A stretch of 45,842 nucleotides of DNA from a candidate division WWE3 bacterium (GTDB lineage Bacteria; Patescibacteriota; WWE3; UBA101185; UBA10185), in the NCBI GenBank assembly GCA_003599255.1, contig QZJF01000011.1, forward strand, positions 1 through 45,842, in the 5' to 3' direction. The notes beneath the pieces were generated by a model that worked only from the letters and a program-made list of their open reading frames with translations, did no database searches and was not told the DNA's origin. Positions within the stretch are counted from its first letter, which is position 1. Every line of letters begins with the position of its first letter. Positions 26,592-35,728 of this stretch are shown in pieces. A program made the translations under genes and the position numbers.

Positions 26592-27053
26592 ATGCCAAGA
26601 GTAAAGAAAGAAGAAATCACAGAACAAATAAGTACTAAGCCGCGAACCAAAGTAAAGAGCGGATTCATAGCCGGCACAGGCAGACGAAAAACTGCAACTG
26701 CAAGGGTTTTTCTATGGGAAGAAAAGGGTGAATTTACGATAAACGGAATGGACATCTCCGAATATTTCGCCACAGAACAAGAACAAACCCAATGGTTGAA
26801 ACCATTTCATCTTATAGGGGTTTCTCATCCAAAAGCCAAGTTTACCGCCTCAATAAAAGTCCAGGGGTCAGGTAAGTCGGCACAACTTGGTGCAGTCGTT
26901 CATGGAATTTCTGCAGCGTTGGCAGGCATGAATGAGGAATTCAGATCAATATTGGCAAAACAAGGACTGCTGACGCGAGATCCACGAATGGTGGAAAGAA
27001 AGAAATACTTCCTACATAAAGCAAGGAAAAGACCCCAGTACTCCAAGAGATAA
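26592..27053 (+). CDS. rpsI: Ribosomal protein S9
   Basis: S9 reaches the P-site tRNA with its C-terminal tail. The 153-residue product has an N-terminal basic extension of about 22 residues, then GFIAGTGRRKTATARVFL, GGGKSAQLGAV-like QGSGKSAQLGAVVHGISAAL and the C-terminus DPRMVERKKYFLHKARKRPQ, ending SKR as expected. It is the last gene of the plus-strand run and ends seven bases before the convergent Xre regulator. No terminator hairpin was seen. Confidence 0.97.
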   Translation: MPRVKKEEITEQISTKPRTKVKSGFIAGTGRRKTATARVFLWEEKGEFTINGMDISEYFATEQEQTQWLKPFHLIGVSHPKAKFTASIKVQGSGKSAQLGAVVHGISAALAGMNEEFRSILAKQGLLTRDPRMVERKKYFLHKARKRPQYSKR

Positions 27054-27060
27054 TCCAAAG

Positions 27061-27333
27061 TTAATTAATAAAGATTTCTTCAATTTCCGTTGTCGCCTCT
27101 TTTATGAGCCTTATCTTGGCTTCAATGTTTAATTTTTTATCCGAATTAAGCTGGATAAAGTCCGCATTATATACTTCACTCATTTTCTCCAATATTCTTA
27201 GAGGAGGCATGCATTTTCCGGTTTCATACGCCGAAATCGTTTTGCCTGATAGACCTATTTTGTTACCAAATCTTTCTTGAGACATATTAAGTTTGGTTCT
27301 TATTTTTTTAATTTTTTTAGACACATCTTCCAT
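27061..27333 (-). CDS. Xre-family helix-turn-helix regulator
   Basis: A small DNA-binding protein of about 90 residues. The HTH (about residues 5-60) reads IRTKLNMSQERFGNKIGLSG and KTISAYETGKCMPPLRILEK, the typical Cro/C1-type helix pair, with a short C-terminal helix rich in E, I and K that could dimerise. I start at ATG 27331-27333 (MEDVSKKIKKIR); an ATG at 27393 would add 20 residues spanning the promoter and palindrome region and is unlikely. It is divergent from radC across a perfect 16-bp palindrome, which makes it the best candidate for binding that site and repressing both genes. Confidence 0.88.
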   Translation of the reverse strand: MEDVSKKIKKIRTKLNMSQERFGNKIGLSGKTISAYETGKCMPPLRILEKMSEVYNADFIQLNSDKKLNIEAKIRLIKEATTEIEEIFIN

Positions 27334-27360
27334 ATTCTTTTTTTTGTAGAAATTGATACA

Positions 27361-27389
27361 TTGTATTAGATATTGCTGCAATATATATT
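27361..27389 (+). promoter_or_regulatory. Candidate radC promoter giving a leaderless mRNA
   Basis: TTGTAT (27361-27366), 17 bases, TATATT (27384-27389). The -10 box lies inside the palindrome, and the start point would fall at or just before ATG 27399, so the transcript would have no room for a ribosome site. Confidence 0.45.
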
Positions 27390-27392
27390 GCA
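27371..27392. promoter_or_regulatory. Operator-like palindrome between xre and radC
   Basis: TGCAATATATATTGCA (27377-27392) is a perfect 16-bp inverted repeat. An extra ATTGC half-site directly upstream (27372-27376, as TATTGC) gives ATTGC-T-GCAAT, so three half-sites lie in a row. It overlaps the candidate radC -10 box, a typical placement for repression. Confidence 0.6.
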
Positions 27393-27398
27393 TAATAC

Positions 27399-28115
27399 AT
27401 GAGTTATTATCGCATTAAAGACTTAAATAAAGATGAAAAACCAAGAGAGAAAATACTGACTCTGGGTCCAAAGGCTTTAAGTGAAGAGGAACTATTAGCC
27501 TTAATAATTCGATCAGGAGGCAGCGACGAGTCGGCAATAGAACTATCAAGAAGAATAATTAAAGAATCCGGGGGATTAAAAAACCTCACGACCAAATCAA
27601 TCCAACAACTTATGAGTATAAAAAATATTAATTTGGCAAAGGCGGCATGTATTATTGCCGGTTTTGAATTGGGAATCAGGTCGGCGGATGAAAGAACTGA
27701 GAACCCAAGGGTAAAAAGACCTGAAGATGTGTTTCACTTAATAAAGGCTGAGTTATACGGAAAATCCAAGGAATATCTTTACTTAATATCGTTAAATACA
27801 CGTAATCGATTGATTTCAAAGGATATTATATCCATAGGCACTGTCAACGAAACGCTTATGTCCCCCAGAGAGATATTCAGGCAGGCGCTCTCAAGAAATG
27901 CAGTTTATATAGTACTCGCTCACAATCACCCATCTCAGGAAACTACACCAAGTGAAGAAGACATACTGGCTACAAAGAAAACACAACAAATAGGTTTTTT
28001 GCTGGGAATTCCTTTAATTGACCATTTAATTGTGTGCAACGATAAATTCACAAGTATGAAATCTCTCAACCAACTGGAAACCAAAAAATTATCGCAGAAA
28101 GGAGGTGAATTATGA
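27399..28115 (+). CDS. radC: RadC family JAMM/MPN protein
   Basis: The 238-residue protein has an N-terminal helix-hairpin-helix region (KDLNKDEKPREKILTLGPKA; LSEEELLALIIRSGG) and a C-terminal MPN domain with the JAMM metal motif AHNHPSQETTPSEED (usual HNHPSGxPxPS). Biochemical function of RadC is unsettled; the motif predicts a zinc hydrolase. It is divergent from the Xre gene and its TGA overlaps the ATG of the secreted protein gene (ATGA). A consensus Shine-Dalgarno for that next gene is inside its last codons. Confidence 0.95.
   Translation: MSYYRIKDLNKDEKPREKILTLGPKALSEEELLALIIRSGGSDESAIELSRRIIKESGGLKNLTTKSIQQLMSIKNINLAKAACIIAGFELGIRSADERTENPRVKRPEDVFHLIKAELYGKSKEYLYLISLNTRNRLISKDIISIGTVNETLMSPREIFRQALSRNAVYIVLAHNHPSQETTPSEEDILATKKTQQIGFLLGIPLIDHLIVCNDKFTSMKSLNQLETKKLSQKGGEL
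28098..28108 (+). promoter_or_regulatory. Full-consensus ribosome binding site inside the end of radC
   Basis: AAAGGAGGTGA, complementary to the whole anti-Shine-Dalgarno core, ends three bases before ATG 28112. It fixes the start of the secreted protein and contrasts with the weak sites elsewhere in the window. Confidence 0.85.
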
Positions 28116-28696
28116 AAGTAAAAAAACGAATAGTTACTTTTGCATCGTTTGCGCTACTTACCGGACTGCTTGTAGGCGTTGTACTTGCAGCTTTTGCAGA
28201 TAAAGGCAAGATCCTGGGTTCTACGTTTTCCGTTGGCAGCTCGGATTTAAAGTTCCTGACTAATTTATCAGGCGGAATAGACAGCGGGAATCTTTCCGAT
28301 GAACTGCAAGGCCCGGGCTTCGCCAATATAAGTTCTAACTGGACTATGGACTACACATTAAAAATGTTAAACAACGGCACGTCCCAGGTGCAGGTGACGT
28401 CAAATGCAAATTATCTCACTGCGAATGACCCGGACGATCTTAGAAACATAATTTTCGTAGAACCACTGGAATGGAATGACTCCAATGGGGATGGCTTGGT
28501 AGACACAGGCGAAGAAGGACAAAGTTTGGGCAGGAAGACACTTGTGAAGTGGAAAACCGAGGGGTATAACATCGGGGCACTTAACCAAGGAGAAGTTAAG
28601 GGTTTAATCCTAAGGTTCTCGACGGATACAGTAAGTGACACAAAACAGGGCAAATCAGGAGTTTTTGATTTCGAATTTGATTCGATAAGCCCCTAA
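28112..28696 (+). CDS. Secreted TasA/camelysin-like protein with EF-hand loop
   Basis: A 194-residue exported protein. The N-terminal signal (residues 1-27, basic then hydrophobic, ending VVLAAFADKG) and the GSTFSVGSSDLKF segment right after it match the layout of SipW-processed TasA/CalY proteins. Residues 123-134 (DSNGDGLVDTGE) satisfy every liganding position of an EF-hand/dockerin calcium loop. The rest is beta-rich with NNGTSQVQVTSNANY. It may be a surface or matrix protein whose fold is stabilised by calcium; this is inference. It is translationally coupled to radC (ATGA), has a consensus ribosome site and is followed by a strong terminator. SecA and LepB in the window could handle its export. 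Confidence 0.72.
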   Translation: MKVKKRIVTFASFALLTGLLVGVVLAAFADKGKILGSTFSVGSSDLKFLTNLSGGIDSGNLSDELQGPGFANISSNWTMDYTLKMLNNGTSQVQVTSNANYLTANDPDDLRNIIFVEPLEWNDSNGDGLVDTGEEGQSLGRKTLVKWKTEGYNIGALNQGEVKGLILRFSTDTVSDTKQGKSGVFDFEFDSISP

Positions 28697-28708
28697 GCTA
28701 ATTTATGA

Positions 28709-28769
28709 GCCCCCCGTGAACGGATATGCTTATAAAAAAGCAAAAAAGTTCATGGGGGCGGTTTTTTTT
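28709..28769 (+). terminator. Strong intrinsic terminator after the secreted protein
   Basis: GCCCCCCGTGAAC (28709-28721) pairs with GTTCATGGGGGC (28748-28759) with one bulged C and one G-T pair, around an A-rich loop; GG and then eight Ts (28762-28769) follow. It closes the radC transcript and separates it from the Clp-like gene 18 bases on. Confidence 0.92.
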
Positions 28770-28786
28770 GATATCCTTAATACATC

Positions 28787-31354
28787 ATGAGTTTCCTGCC
28801 AAAGTCACCGCATCTTTTTTTATATTGGTGGGCCGTAAAGGCTCCTAAACATATATTCACTGTTTTTAAAAGAATTCTGCTGATTGTAAATAATCATATT
28901 TCTTTCACAACAAATTTAAGACTTATATTCACTCCCCTTTTCGGAGACTATACCATCATAGGAAGATTCATCGGTTTTACCGTCAGGATTTTCGAGATTG
29001 TTTTTGGATCAATTTTTGTTGTTGCAGTAAGTATTGTCGCAGTAATAGCACCAGTAGCATGGTGGCTAGTACCGTTTGCCGGCTTTATTGAATATAAGAT
29101 CTACGTTTTAATGTTCATCGCCGGTGGATACCTTGTTTGGGCTTTTAAAACAAAGAATACACCGGAAAAAAGAATTAAAGACTGTAAAACGGAAGATTGC
29201 ATACGATCTTTCAGGCCGGGAACACAAGGTCTTTACGAAGATATTATGGACAATCATCATAAGGGAATAGAAAAGTTATTGAAATCACAACCTGTATTTT
29301 TCCTTCTAAGAAAATTGGAATTACAAAATGATGAATTTAAACAAAAACTGACGGGAGTACCCCATTTGGATACACACAATTTACTCTCATCCATTTATGA
29401 ATATGCAAAAACAACCGGCACGCGTTACATTGAAACAGAACATTTGTTTGTAGGTCTCCTAAAAAATCTCCCAAATAGAGATATTTTTCTTTCAACATAC
29501 GGAACAAGAATTGAAATGGTTGAACGTGGAACATCCTGGTTGCTTGAAGAACGCGAAAAACTTGCAAAGATGTATATCTGGCAGGAAGACTTTGAAAGTT
29601 TATTCCTGGGCGGCACCGGAAAAGGAATGACAGGGAGAGTTACTCCTTTCCTGGATTCTATGAGTGAAGACTTCACCAGAATGGCAGTGCGGGGAGGATA
29701 TGAACGATTCACCATGTTGGAGAGATACATAAGAAAAATCGGGGAATTAATGAGCGGCAGTAATGAAAATATTCTGATCATAGGCCCTCCCGGTAGCGGT
29801 AAAACATCCTTAGTTCGCGGAATAGCTTACAAAATAATGCAAGGAATTGAGTTCAAGTCACTTTCAAACAAAAGGATTATAAGTCTACAACTTGCAGGGA
29901 TTTTATCAGGCACAAAGACCGCAGGTGAAATCGCCGAGAAATTAAAAGGTGCCTTGGCAGAAGCTAAAGGCTCCGGAGATATTGTGCTATTCATAGATGA
30001 AATTCATACACTTGTTACCGGCGGCGGTGATCAGAATCCGGAAGTCGCGACTATATATTCCTTACTTGAACCGGAACTCTCTTTAAACAAGATCCAGTTT
30101 ATAGGCGCTACCACGATCCAGAATTACAGAAAATACATCGAACCCAACGGTGCCTTTGCACGTTTATTCAATATCCTCGAAATAGAAGAAGCTACACGGG
30201 AAGAAACCATAAATATTTTAAAATATGTAATTCGCGAAGTGGAGAGGAGAAAGGGTGTAACTGTGACATATGCTGCCGTGGAAAGAACTCTGGATCTATC
30301 TAAGAAGCTAATTCATGACAGAGTACTTCCTGATAAAGCAATCTTAATCATTGATAGAGCAGCCACATATGCGGCAGGAAATACGAAATATTTGGATACA
30401 AAGGCAGTTGAACACGTGGTAGCGGACATCACTCATGTGCCTTCACAAATGATTTCGGAAGAAGAATCCTCCAAACTCTTAAACATTGAGGCAGAAATGA
30501 AACAGATGGTAATAGGTCAGGATCACGCCATAAAACAGGTAGCGGCAGCTTTAAAAAGGGCACGGGCCGGCATACGTAATGAAAATAAACCCATTGCGAG
30601 TTTTCTCTTTGTCGGTACAACAGGAGTTGGAAAAACCCAAACTTCCAAAGCATTGGCAAAATCTTACTTCGGGGACGCAAAAAACATGATACGGCTTGAC
30701 ATGAGCGAGTATCAGCAACTCGATAGTATGTCCCGTTTGTTGGGGTCCCCCGACGGTAAATCAAGAGGGGTATTAACTGAAGCAGTAAGAACCAAGCCTT
30801 TTGCACTACTCCTTTTGGATGAAATTGAAAAGGCACATCCCAATATATTGCTGACATTTCTACAAGTTTTAGATGAAGGAAGGTTGACCGATTCCACAGG
30901 ATTGGAAATTAATTTTACAAACACACTTATCATAGCAACCAGCAATGTAGGAACCAGGAAAATTCAGGAAATATTTGCAAAAAATGGAAATATAGATGAA
31001 ATGCAGGAATCGGCAATGAGAGAAGTCAGATCGCACTTCGCACCAGAATTCCTAAACAGATTTTCCGGAATAATAGTGTTCAACCCATTAACTAAAGAAA
31101 ACGTCAGGGATATCACAATATTACTACTCCAGAACGTCCAGAAATCGGCTGATGCAAAAGGTATCAAAATTGCATTTAAGCCCGAAGTTATTGAGGAACT
31201 GATAAAGAGGGGTTATAACCCCGAATGGGGAGCACGGCCTCTTTCACGGGTGATCGAGGATACCGTGGAATCATATCTCGCAGTAAAGATGCTTACCAAA
31301 GAATTCAAAATGGGGGATGACATTGAGTTGGGATCAGAAGTGTTTGAAGATTAA
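28787..31354 (+). CDS. Membrane-anchored Clp-type AAA+ ATPase with altered pore loops
   Basis: An 855-residue protein with two or more N-terminal membrane spans (about 60-120), a Clp-N-like segment (about 195-260, [18 protein letters not shown]) and two AAA+ modules. Module 1: Walker A GPPGSGKT (333-340), Walker B FIDEIH (402-407). Module 2: Walker A GTTGVGKT (610-617), Walker B LLLLDEIE (674-681) and sensor 1 IATSN. There is no ClpB/ClpC middle-domain coiled coil. The D1 pore loop reads GTKTAGE instead of AKYRGE, and in D2 [15 protein letters not shown] replaces the usual segment with GYVGY, losing its tyrosines. No [ILV]GF ClpP-binding loop is seen after sensor 1. It is probably a membrane remodelling or unfolding ATPase of unknown substrate. 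It has no clear ribosome site; prfB follows. Confidence 0.88.
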   Translation: MSFLPKSPHLFLYWWAVKAPKHIFTVFKRILLIVNNHISFTTNLRLIFTPLFGDYTIIGRFIGFTVRIFEIVFGSIFVVAVSIVAVIAPVAWWLVPFAGFIEYKIYVLMFIAGGYLVWAFKTKNTPEKRIKDCKTEDCIRSFRPGTQGLYEDIMDNHHKGIEKLLKSQPVFFLLRKLELQNDEFKQKLTGVPHLDTHNLLSSIYEYAKTTGTRYIETEHLFVGLLKNLPNRDIFLSTYGTRIEMVERGTSWLLEEREKLAKMYIWQEDFESLFLGGTGKGMTGRVTPFLDSMSEDFTRMAVRGGYERFTMLERYIRKIGELMSGSNENILIIGPPGSGKTSLVRGIAYKIMQGIEFKSLSNKRIISLQLAGILSGTKTAGEIAEKLKGALAEAKGSGDIVLFIDEIHTLVTGGGDQNPEVATIYSLLEPELSLNKIQFIGATTIQNYRKYIEPNGAFARLFNILEIEEATREETINILKYVIREVERRKGVTVTYAAVERTLDLSKKLIHDRVLPDKAILIIDRAATYAAGNTKYLDTKAVEHVVADITHVPSQMISEEESSKLLNIEAEMKQMVIGQDHAIKQVAAALKRARAGIRNENKPIASFLFVGTTGVGKTQTSKALAKSYFGDAKNMIRLDMSEYQQLDSMSRLLGSPDGKSRGVLTEAVRTKPFALLLLDEIEKAHPNILLTFLQVLDEGRLTDSTGLEINFTNTLIIATSNVGTRKIQEIFAKNGNIDEMQESAMREVRSHFAPEFLNRFSGIIVFNPLTKENVRDITILLLQNVQKSADAKGIKIAFKPEVIEELIKRGYNPEWGARPLSRVIEDTVESYLAVKMLTKEFKMGDDIELGSEVFED

Positions 31355-31392
31355 GGCACTATAAGTGGCCTTTCCATGATATATTACCCAGT

Positions 31393-32403
31393 ATGCAAAA
31401 TATTGAAGAATACAGAGAAAGATTAAATAACCTGAAAAAGGCGCTGTTTATAGACGAAAAACGGGAAAAAATCGTTCAATTAAAGGAACGGCTAAATGAT
31501 GAAAAGACGTGGCAAGATTGGGAAGAAGGTCAGAAAATCTCAAAAGATCTAGCTACTTTGCAAAAAGATATCGAAGATTACGAAATGCTTGAAATGATGC
31601 TGGATGATGATGACCCTGAACAATTTGAAATCGAATTCAGGATCCTGGAATTGAAAACGTTTTTATCAGGTAAACACGATATCGGTCATGCCATTATGTC
31701 AATCCATTCCGGGCAGGGCGGAACTGAAGCTATGGACTGGACTGAGATGCTATATCGCATGTATATAAGATATGCCGAAAGAAAAAAATGGGGGGTTGAA
31801 GAAATTCACAGAGTTCCCGGAGATGAAGCGGGATTGAAAAGTATAACTTTCGAAGTTTCAGGACCCTACGCTTACGGCTTCCTAAAAAAAGAATCCGGTG
31901 TGCATAGATTGGTCAGGCAATCCCCATTCAATGCCGACAGCCTGAGACAAACATCATTTGCGCTTGTCGAAGTCACCCCAATTATCGATGATGATGTTGA
32001 GATTGAGATTAAGGAGGACGAGCTTGAGTGGGAATTTTATAGAGCAGGCGGACATGGCGGGCAGAATGTAAACAAAGTATCCACAGCCGTCAGATTAAAA
32101 CACCTACCCACCGGAATAATTGTAGAGTGCCAGGAAGAAAGGTATCAGGGCAAGAATAGAGAAAAAGCGTTGAAACTTTTAAGATCCAAACTTTATGCAT
32201 CTAAATCTGAAGAATTGGAGAAAGAGAAAAAAGATCTAAAGGGATCCTATCAGACACCGGGTTGGGGAAATCAGATAAGAAATTACGTACTCCATCCCTA
32301 CAAATTAGTTAAGGATCTTAGAACCAATGTGGAGAATACAAACCCGGAAAAGGTTCTGGACGGGGATATAGATATGTTTGTAGATGCAGAGATCAGAGTC
32401 TAA
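31393..32403 (+). CDS. prfB: Peptide chain release factor 2
   Basis: RF2 releases peptides at UAA and UGA. The 336-residue protein has the codon-recognition tripeptide SPF ([15 protein letters not shown]) and the catalytic GGQ in [20 protein letters not shown]. The reading frame is continuous from ATG 31393, so the programmed +1 frameshift common near codon 25 of prfB genes is absent; that region reads [12 protein letters not shown] without an in-frame stop. Its presence is evidence that UGA is a stop codon here. It follows the Clp-like gene by 38 bases and its end overlaps the convergent small membrane protein gene by 11 bases. Confidence 0.97.
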   Translation: MQNIEEYRERLNNLKKALFIDEKREKIVQLKERLNDEKTWQDWEEGQKISKDLATLQKDIEDYEMLEMMLDDDDPEQFEIEFRILELKTFLSGKHDIGHAIMSIHSGQGGTEAMDWTEMLYRMYIRYAERKKWGVEEIHRVPGDEAGLKSITFEVSGPYAYGFLKKESGVHRLVRQSPFNADSLRQTSFALVEVTPIIDDDVEIEIKEDELEWEFYRAGGHGGQNVNKVSTAVRLKHLPTGIIVECQEERYQGKNREKALKLLRSKLYASKSEELEKEKKDLKGSYQTPGWGNQIRNYVLHPYKLVKDLRTNVENTNPEKVLDGDIDMFVDAEIRV

Positions 32404-32680
32404 ACAATTGGGAAAATGCATCCGCTCCAAAACCTGTGTTCTTTAAAAGAACTAGCAATATAATCGAGAACAATGCAAACCCAAGATTTTTTATTAAATC
32501 TCTTTTAATTTCTGACAGAGGTAAAAGCACTTGTTCCGAATTAGAATTAGAGCTCACTGCTGCTGATGCCGCAACATGAATATCTTCATGCTGAACAATT
32601 CTACCGGCGTATTTTACCTGCGCTTTTTTGGCTTCGTTTAGGCGGCGTTCTTTTTTGTGAGCTTTTCTTTTATTTGCCAT
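32393..32680 (-). CDS. Small single-span membrane protein of unknown function
   Basis: A 95-residue protein with a very basic N-terminus ([20 protein letters not shown]), a serine/asparagine-rich middle and one hydrophobic segment near residues 66-82 ([19 protein letters not shown]). I do not recognise a family. The N-terminal positive charge suggests contact with nucleic acid or lipid head groups. It is the last gene of the rodZ-ftsK direction, 18 bases after the RodZ-like gene, and its end overlaps prfB on the other strand by 11 bases. It could be a real gene or a weak prediction; position and the membrane span favour a real one. Confidence 0.6.
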   Translation of the reverse strand: MANKRKAHKKERRLNEAKKAQVKYAGRIVQHEDIHVAASAAVSSNSNSEQVLLPLSEIKRDLIKNLGFALFSIILLVLLKNTGFGADAFSQLFRL

Positions 32681-32698
32681 AAAGACATAATAACAAAA

Positions 32699-33418
32699 TT
32701 ATTGTTCTCCTACACTTTCCGATGACTCAGTGGACTCGCCCGCTACGTCATTAATATCAATCGGAGGAGCATCTGCCGGTCTGTAAATAATTGTGCGGAC
32801 ATATTCCGTGGTTTTGGCCAGTTTGTTAGTAGCCCTAATACTGATTGTGTTAAGTCCCTCTTTTAACTTTACTGATTCGGCAAATGACCCGTCCGGACTT
32901 AAAATGATTTTCTGATTATTTATATATACCTCTGAATCCAAATCAGTTTTACCGGTAATATCTAAGATGCTGGCGCTTGTTATTAGGTTGTCGCCCGGAT
33001 AAAAAATATTTAATGCGGGAGCACCAGTAAAATTTCTATATTGATAATATAAATAACCAAAAAATGCTGTCAATGCAACAAAAACAAAAGCTATAAGAAC
33101 TGCCCCCGGGGTTATCACAAAGCTAGGAGATTCGACAAACTTTTTTTGAAAGAATCGTTCCTCTTTTTTATCTTCAAATTCATGTTCATACTCCCTGCGC
33201 CAAAGAGCGAGAATTTCCGACAAGTCCAATCCTAAAAAATCAGAATACAATTTTAGAAATCCTTTGGAATGAACTTTTCCGGAAAACACCGTATAGTTGT
33301 CTGTTTCAAGTGCTCTTAAGTAGGATGGGTGTATTTTAATAGCTTTGTACACATCGTCTATAGTCATCCTTCTCTTTTCTCTTGCTCTTTTCAAGATTTC
33401 ACCTATAGATTTTGTCAT
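32699..33418 (-). CDS. RodZ-like protein (HTH, membrane span, extracellular domain)
   Basis: A 239-residue protein with a cytoplasmic helix-turn-helix (about 3-70; GEILKRAREKRRMTIDDVYK, IHPSYLRALETDNY), a linker rich in charge, one membrane span (about 106-128) and an outer beta domain (GKTDLDSEVYINNQKIILSP) resembling small Ig-like/glucodextranase-B domains. RodZ links MreB filaments to the elongation machinery; the outer domain here is not the standard DUF4115, so the equivalence is partial. No mreB gene is in the window. It follows ftsK by 33 bases, consistent with a cell-shape/division role. Confidence 0.8.
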   Translation of the reverse strand: MTKSIGEILKRAREKRRMTIDDVYKAIKIHPSYLRALETDNYTVFSGKVHSKGFLKLYSDFLGLDLSEILALWRREYEHEFEDKKEERFFQKKFVESPSFVITPGAVLIAFVFVALTAFFGYLYYQYRNFTGAPALNIFYPGDNLITSASILDITGKTDLDSEVYINNQKIILSPDGSFAESVKLKEGLNTISIRATNKLAKTTEYVRTIIYRPADAPPIDINDVAGESTESSESVGEQ

Positions 33419-33451
33419 GAATTAGATTCTACCACTCGGGCAAAAGTGTGT

Positions 33452-35725
33452 TTAAAGTATCTCACTAATTGTATCGTCTTCTTTGTGTTCAAATCCAGAG
33501 GATTCAGGAGTATGATACATTCCATCGATTAGGACACCCCTGGGCTTTGCCCCATCCGAAGGCCCAATGATCCCCTTTTCTTCCAGCATATCCATTATTC
33601 TAGCTGCTCTGGCATAACCAATCGATAACTTTCTTTGAAGTAGAGACGCAGAAGCCTTTTGTGCAGACACAACTATATCAACGGCCTGATCAAATAACTC
33701 GTCACTTTCGCCTCCGTAACCGGCCGATCCCGACTTAACCTGTTCTGCAGATTGGAGTATTTCATGATTATATTCCGGAGCAACTCCTTGGCTTTTCAGA
33801 AAAGTTACTAAATCCGCTATCTCTTTATCGGATACCAATGCCGCCTGCAAGCGGACAGGTTTTGAAATATCCGGTGGTATAAAAAGCATGTCTCCACGTC
33901 CGAGTAGTTTCTCAGCGCCAGGCTGATCTATTATTACCCTGGAATCAACCTGACTCATGACGTTGAAAGCAACCCTACAGGGAATGTTGGCCTTAATAAG
34001 TCCGGTTATGATGTCAGTGGATGGTCTTTGTAAAGCTAATACAAGGTGTATTCCCGTTGCTCTCGCTAATTGTGCTAATCTAATAACGGTTTTCTCTACC
34101 CCCGCTTGATCTACAGCCATAACTTCCGGAAATTCTTCCACAACTATCATAATATAGTGCAATGCCTGAAAACCCGATTTAATATTGTATCCCTCAATAT
34201 TGCTGACTTTCGCGGATTCAAATAGCTTGTAACGTCTTTCCATTTCAGATACAGCCCATTTCAATATTCCTCCTGCATTGTGAGTGTCAGTCACAACCGG
34301 CGATAATAGATGCGGAATATCGTTGTAACGGGATAGTTCAACCCGTTTCGGGTCTATAAGAATTAACTTAACTTCCTGCGGGGTAGCTCTATATAAAACT
34401 GAAAATAAAATGTTATGAATGAAAATAGATTTACCGGAACCTGTTGTACCTGCAACAAGCATATGGGGCATCTTACCTATGTCATAAACATGAACTCTCC
34501 CCCCGACATCTTTCCCCAACGCAATCCCAAGTTTTGATTTCAAACCTTTCATTGGTTCAGATGTAATCAGAGACTTAAATGACACAATTGCCCTTGTATT
34601 GTTGGGTACCTCTATTCCTATTAGAGATTTACCCGGTATCGGTGCCTCTATTCTCACGGTACCGTTGGGAGACGCAAGTGCTAAAGCAATATCATTTTGC
34701 AGACTCGCAATCTTTGACACTTTGATTCCGGACTCCTCCTTTAATTTTAATGCATATTGCGTAACCGAGGGTCCGACTTTAGTGTCAGCTATGTCCACTT
34801 CTATGCCAAATGCCTTAAGTGTGTCTTTTATTTTCTTTCCCCGCAAATCGGTATCTCCCGAATCAGCGGCTTTTTCATCAGAGTCCATTAGAATTTCCAG
34901 CGGAGGATTCTTCCAAACCCTATCAATGTAAGGAAGCGTCGGGGTTGCATGTACTAAAGAATGCACCGAACCTACAGGAATTTCAGGATGTTCGGACTGT
35001 GGTTCCGAAAGAGAGGGCACAATTTCAAATGCAAAATCATCTCCGAACGCGCCTTTAGCATCGCCAACCTGTTGTTTTGACAATTGCTCCTGTTCATTTT
35101 CACTCATTGCAGGCACTCCAGATGATATTTCTATTTCAGATTCTTCTCCCTCATGTTTCTCCCGTTTGAATTTACTTAAAACTTCACCAAAATGAATATT
35201 ACCGAATATTTTGGCCAAAAAAGCAACTATCTGATCTAGTGAAACATCAAAAATGATAACCAGAGAGATAACACCCAACATCAACAAAACAAGTACTGCA
35301 CCGTAAATACTAATTGTATTTACAAGCAAACCCGCTATCTTATAGCCAAAAAGACCTCCTCCCCCTCCGTCCCGTGCTAACTCGTAAGCTTCTTCCTCAG
35401 ATACAAATACGTGGAAAAATCCGGTCAGTGTTATAAAGAGCAAAAATATTCCTATAAGTATTTTTGGCTCTTTTATCTTCATCTTTACTGACTCAACGAA
35501 CAGTAGAGCTAGGAGAATGAGGAGAAAAGGAACAAAAATTGCTGTTACACCAAAGAGACTTTTCCATAGCACTTGGATTTTTTCATTAAGCGAATAATCC
35601 GGGGCGATAAAAGATACAAGTGTAAGCACTCCGAATAGAATCAACAGCAATGCCGCGATAGTTTTTGATGTCTCAGGTTTTATGTTAAGACTAAGTTTAA
35701 ATTTCTTTTTTCTTCCTCTGGGCAT
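33452..35725 (-). CDS. ftsK: DNA translocase FtsK/SpoIIIE
   Basis: A septum-located motor that clears chromosomal DNA during division. The 757-residue protein has about four N-terminal membrane spans (about 22-160), an acidic linker (about 185-300), the RecA-like motor with Walker A GTTGSGKS (426-433) and DPKRVELSRYNDIPHL, a Walker B LHYIMIVVEEFPEVM and the C-terminal gamma winged helix (LLQRKLSIGYARAARIMDML). It is complete. The ATG overlaps no neighbour but starts three bases after the RNase J stop, so the two are probably co-transcribed. Confidence 0.96.
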   Translation of the reverse strand: MPRGRKKKFKLSLNIKPETSKTIAALLLILFGVLTLVSFIAPDYSLNEKIQVLWKSLFGVTAIFVPFLLILLALLFVESVKMKIKEPKILIGIFLLFITLTGFFHVFVSEEEAYELARDGGGGGLFGYKIAGLLVNTISIYGAVLVLLMLGVISLVIIFDVSLDQIVAFLAKIFGNIHFGEVLSKFKREKHEGEESEIEISSGVPAMSENEQEQLSKQQVGDAKGAFGDDFAFEIVPSLSEPQSEHPEIPVGSVHSLVHATPTLPYIDRVWKNPPLEILMDSDEKAADSGDTDLRGKKIKDTLKAFGIEVDIADTKVGPSVTQYALKLKEESGIKVSKIASLQNDIALALASPNGTVRIEAPIPGKSLIGIEVPNNTRAIVSFKSLITSEPMKGLKSKLGIALGKDVGGRVHVYDIGKMPHMLVAGTTGSGKSIFIHNILFSVLYRATPQEVKLILIDPKRVELSRYNDIPHLLSPVVTDTHNAGGILKWAVSEMERRYKLFESAKVSNIEGYNIKSGFQALHYIMIVVEEFPEVMAVDQAGVEKTVIRLAQLARATGIHLVLALQRPSTDIITGLIKANIPCRVAFNVMSQVDSRVIIDQPGAEKLLGRGDMLFIPPDISKPVRLQAALVSDKEIADLVTFLKSQGVAPEYNHEILQSAEQVKSGSAGYGGESDELFDQAVDIVVSAQKASASLLQRKLSIGYARAARIMDMLEEKGIIGPSDGAKPRGVLIDGMYHTPESSGFEHKEDDTISEIL

Positions 35726-35728
35726 ATT

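Noticed and set aside
30429-30857. 142-residue minus-strand ORF inside the Clp-like gene
   Set aside because: It lies opposite the conserved second AAA+ module; the composition is that of a reading-frame shadow.
31353-31372. Terminator between the Clp-like gene and prfB
   Set aside because: AAGGCACT and AGTGGCCTT pair only with a bulge and a 3-base loop, and no T tract follows.
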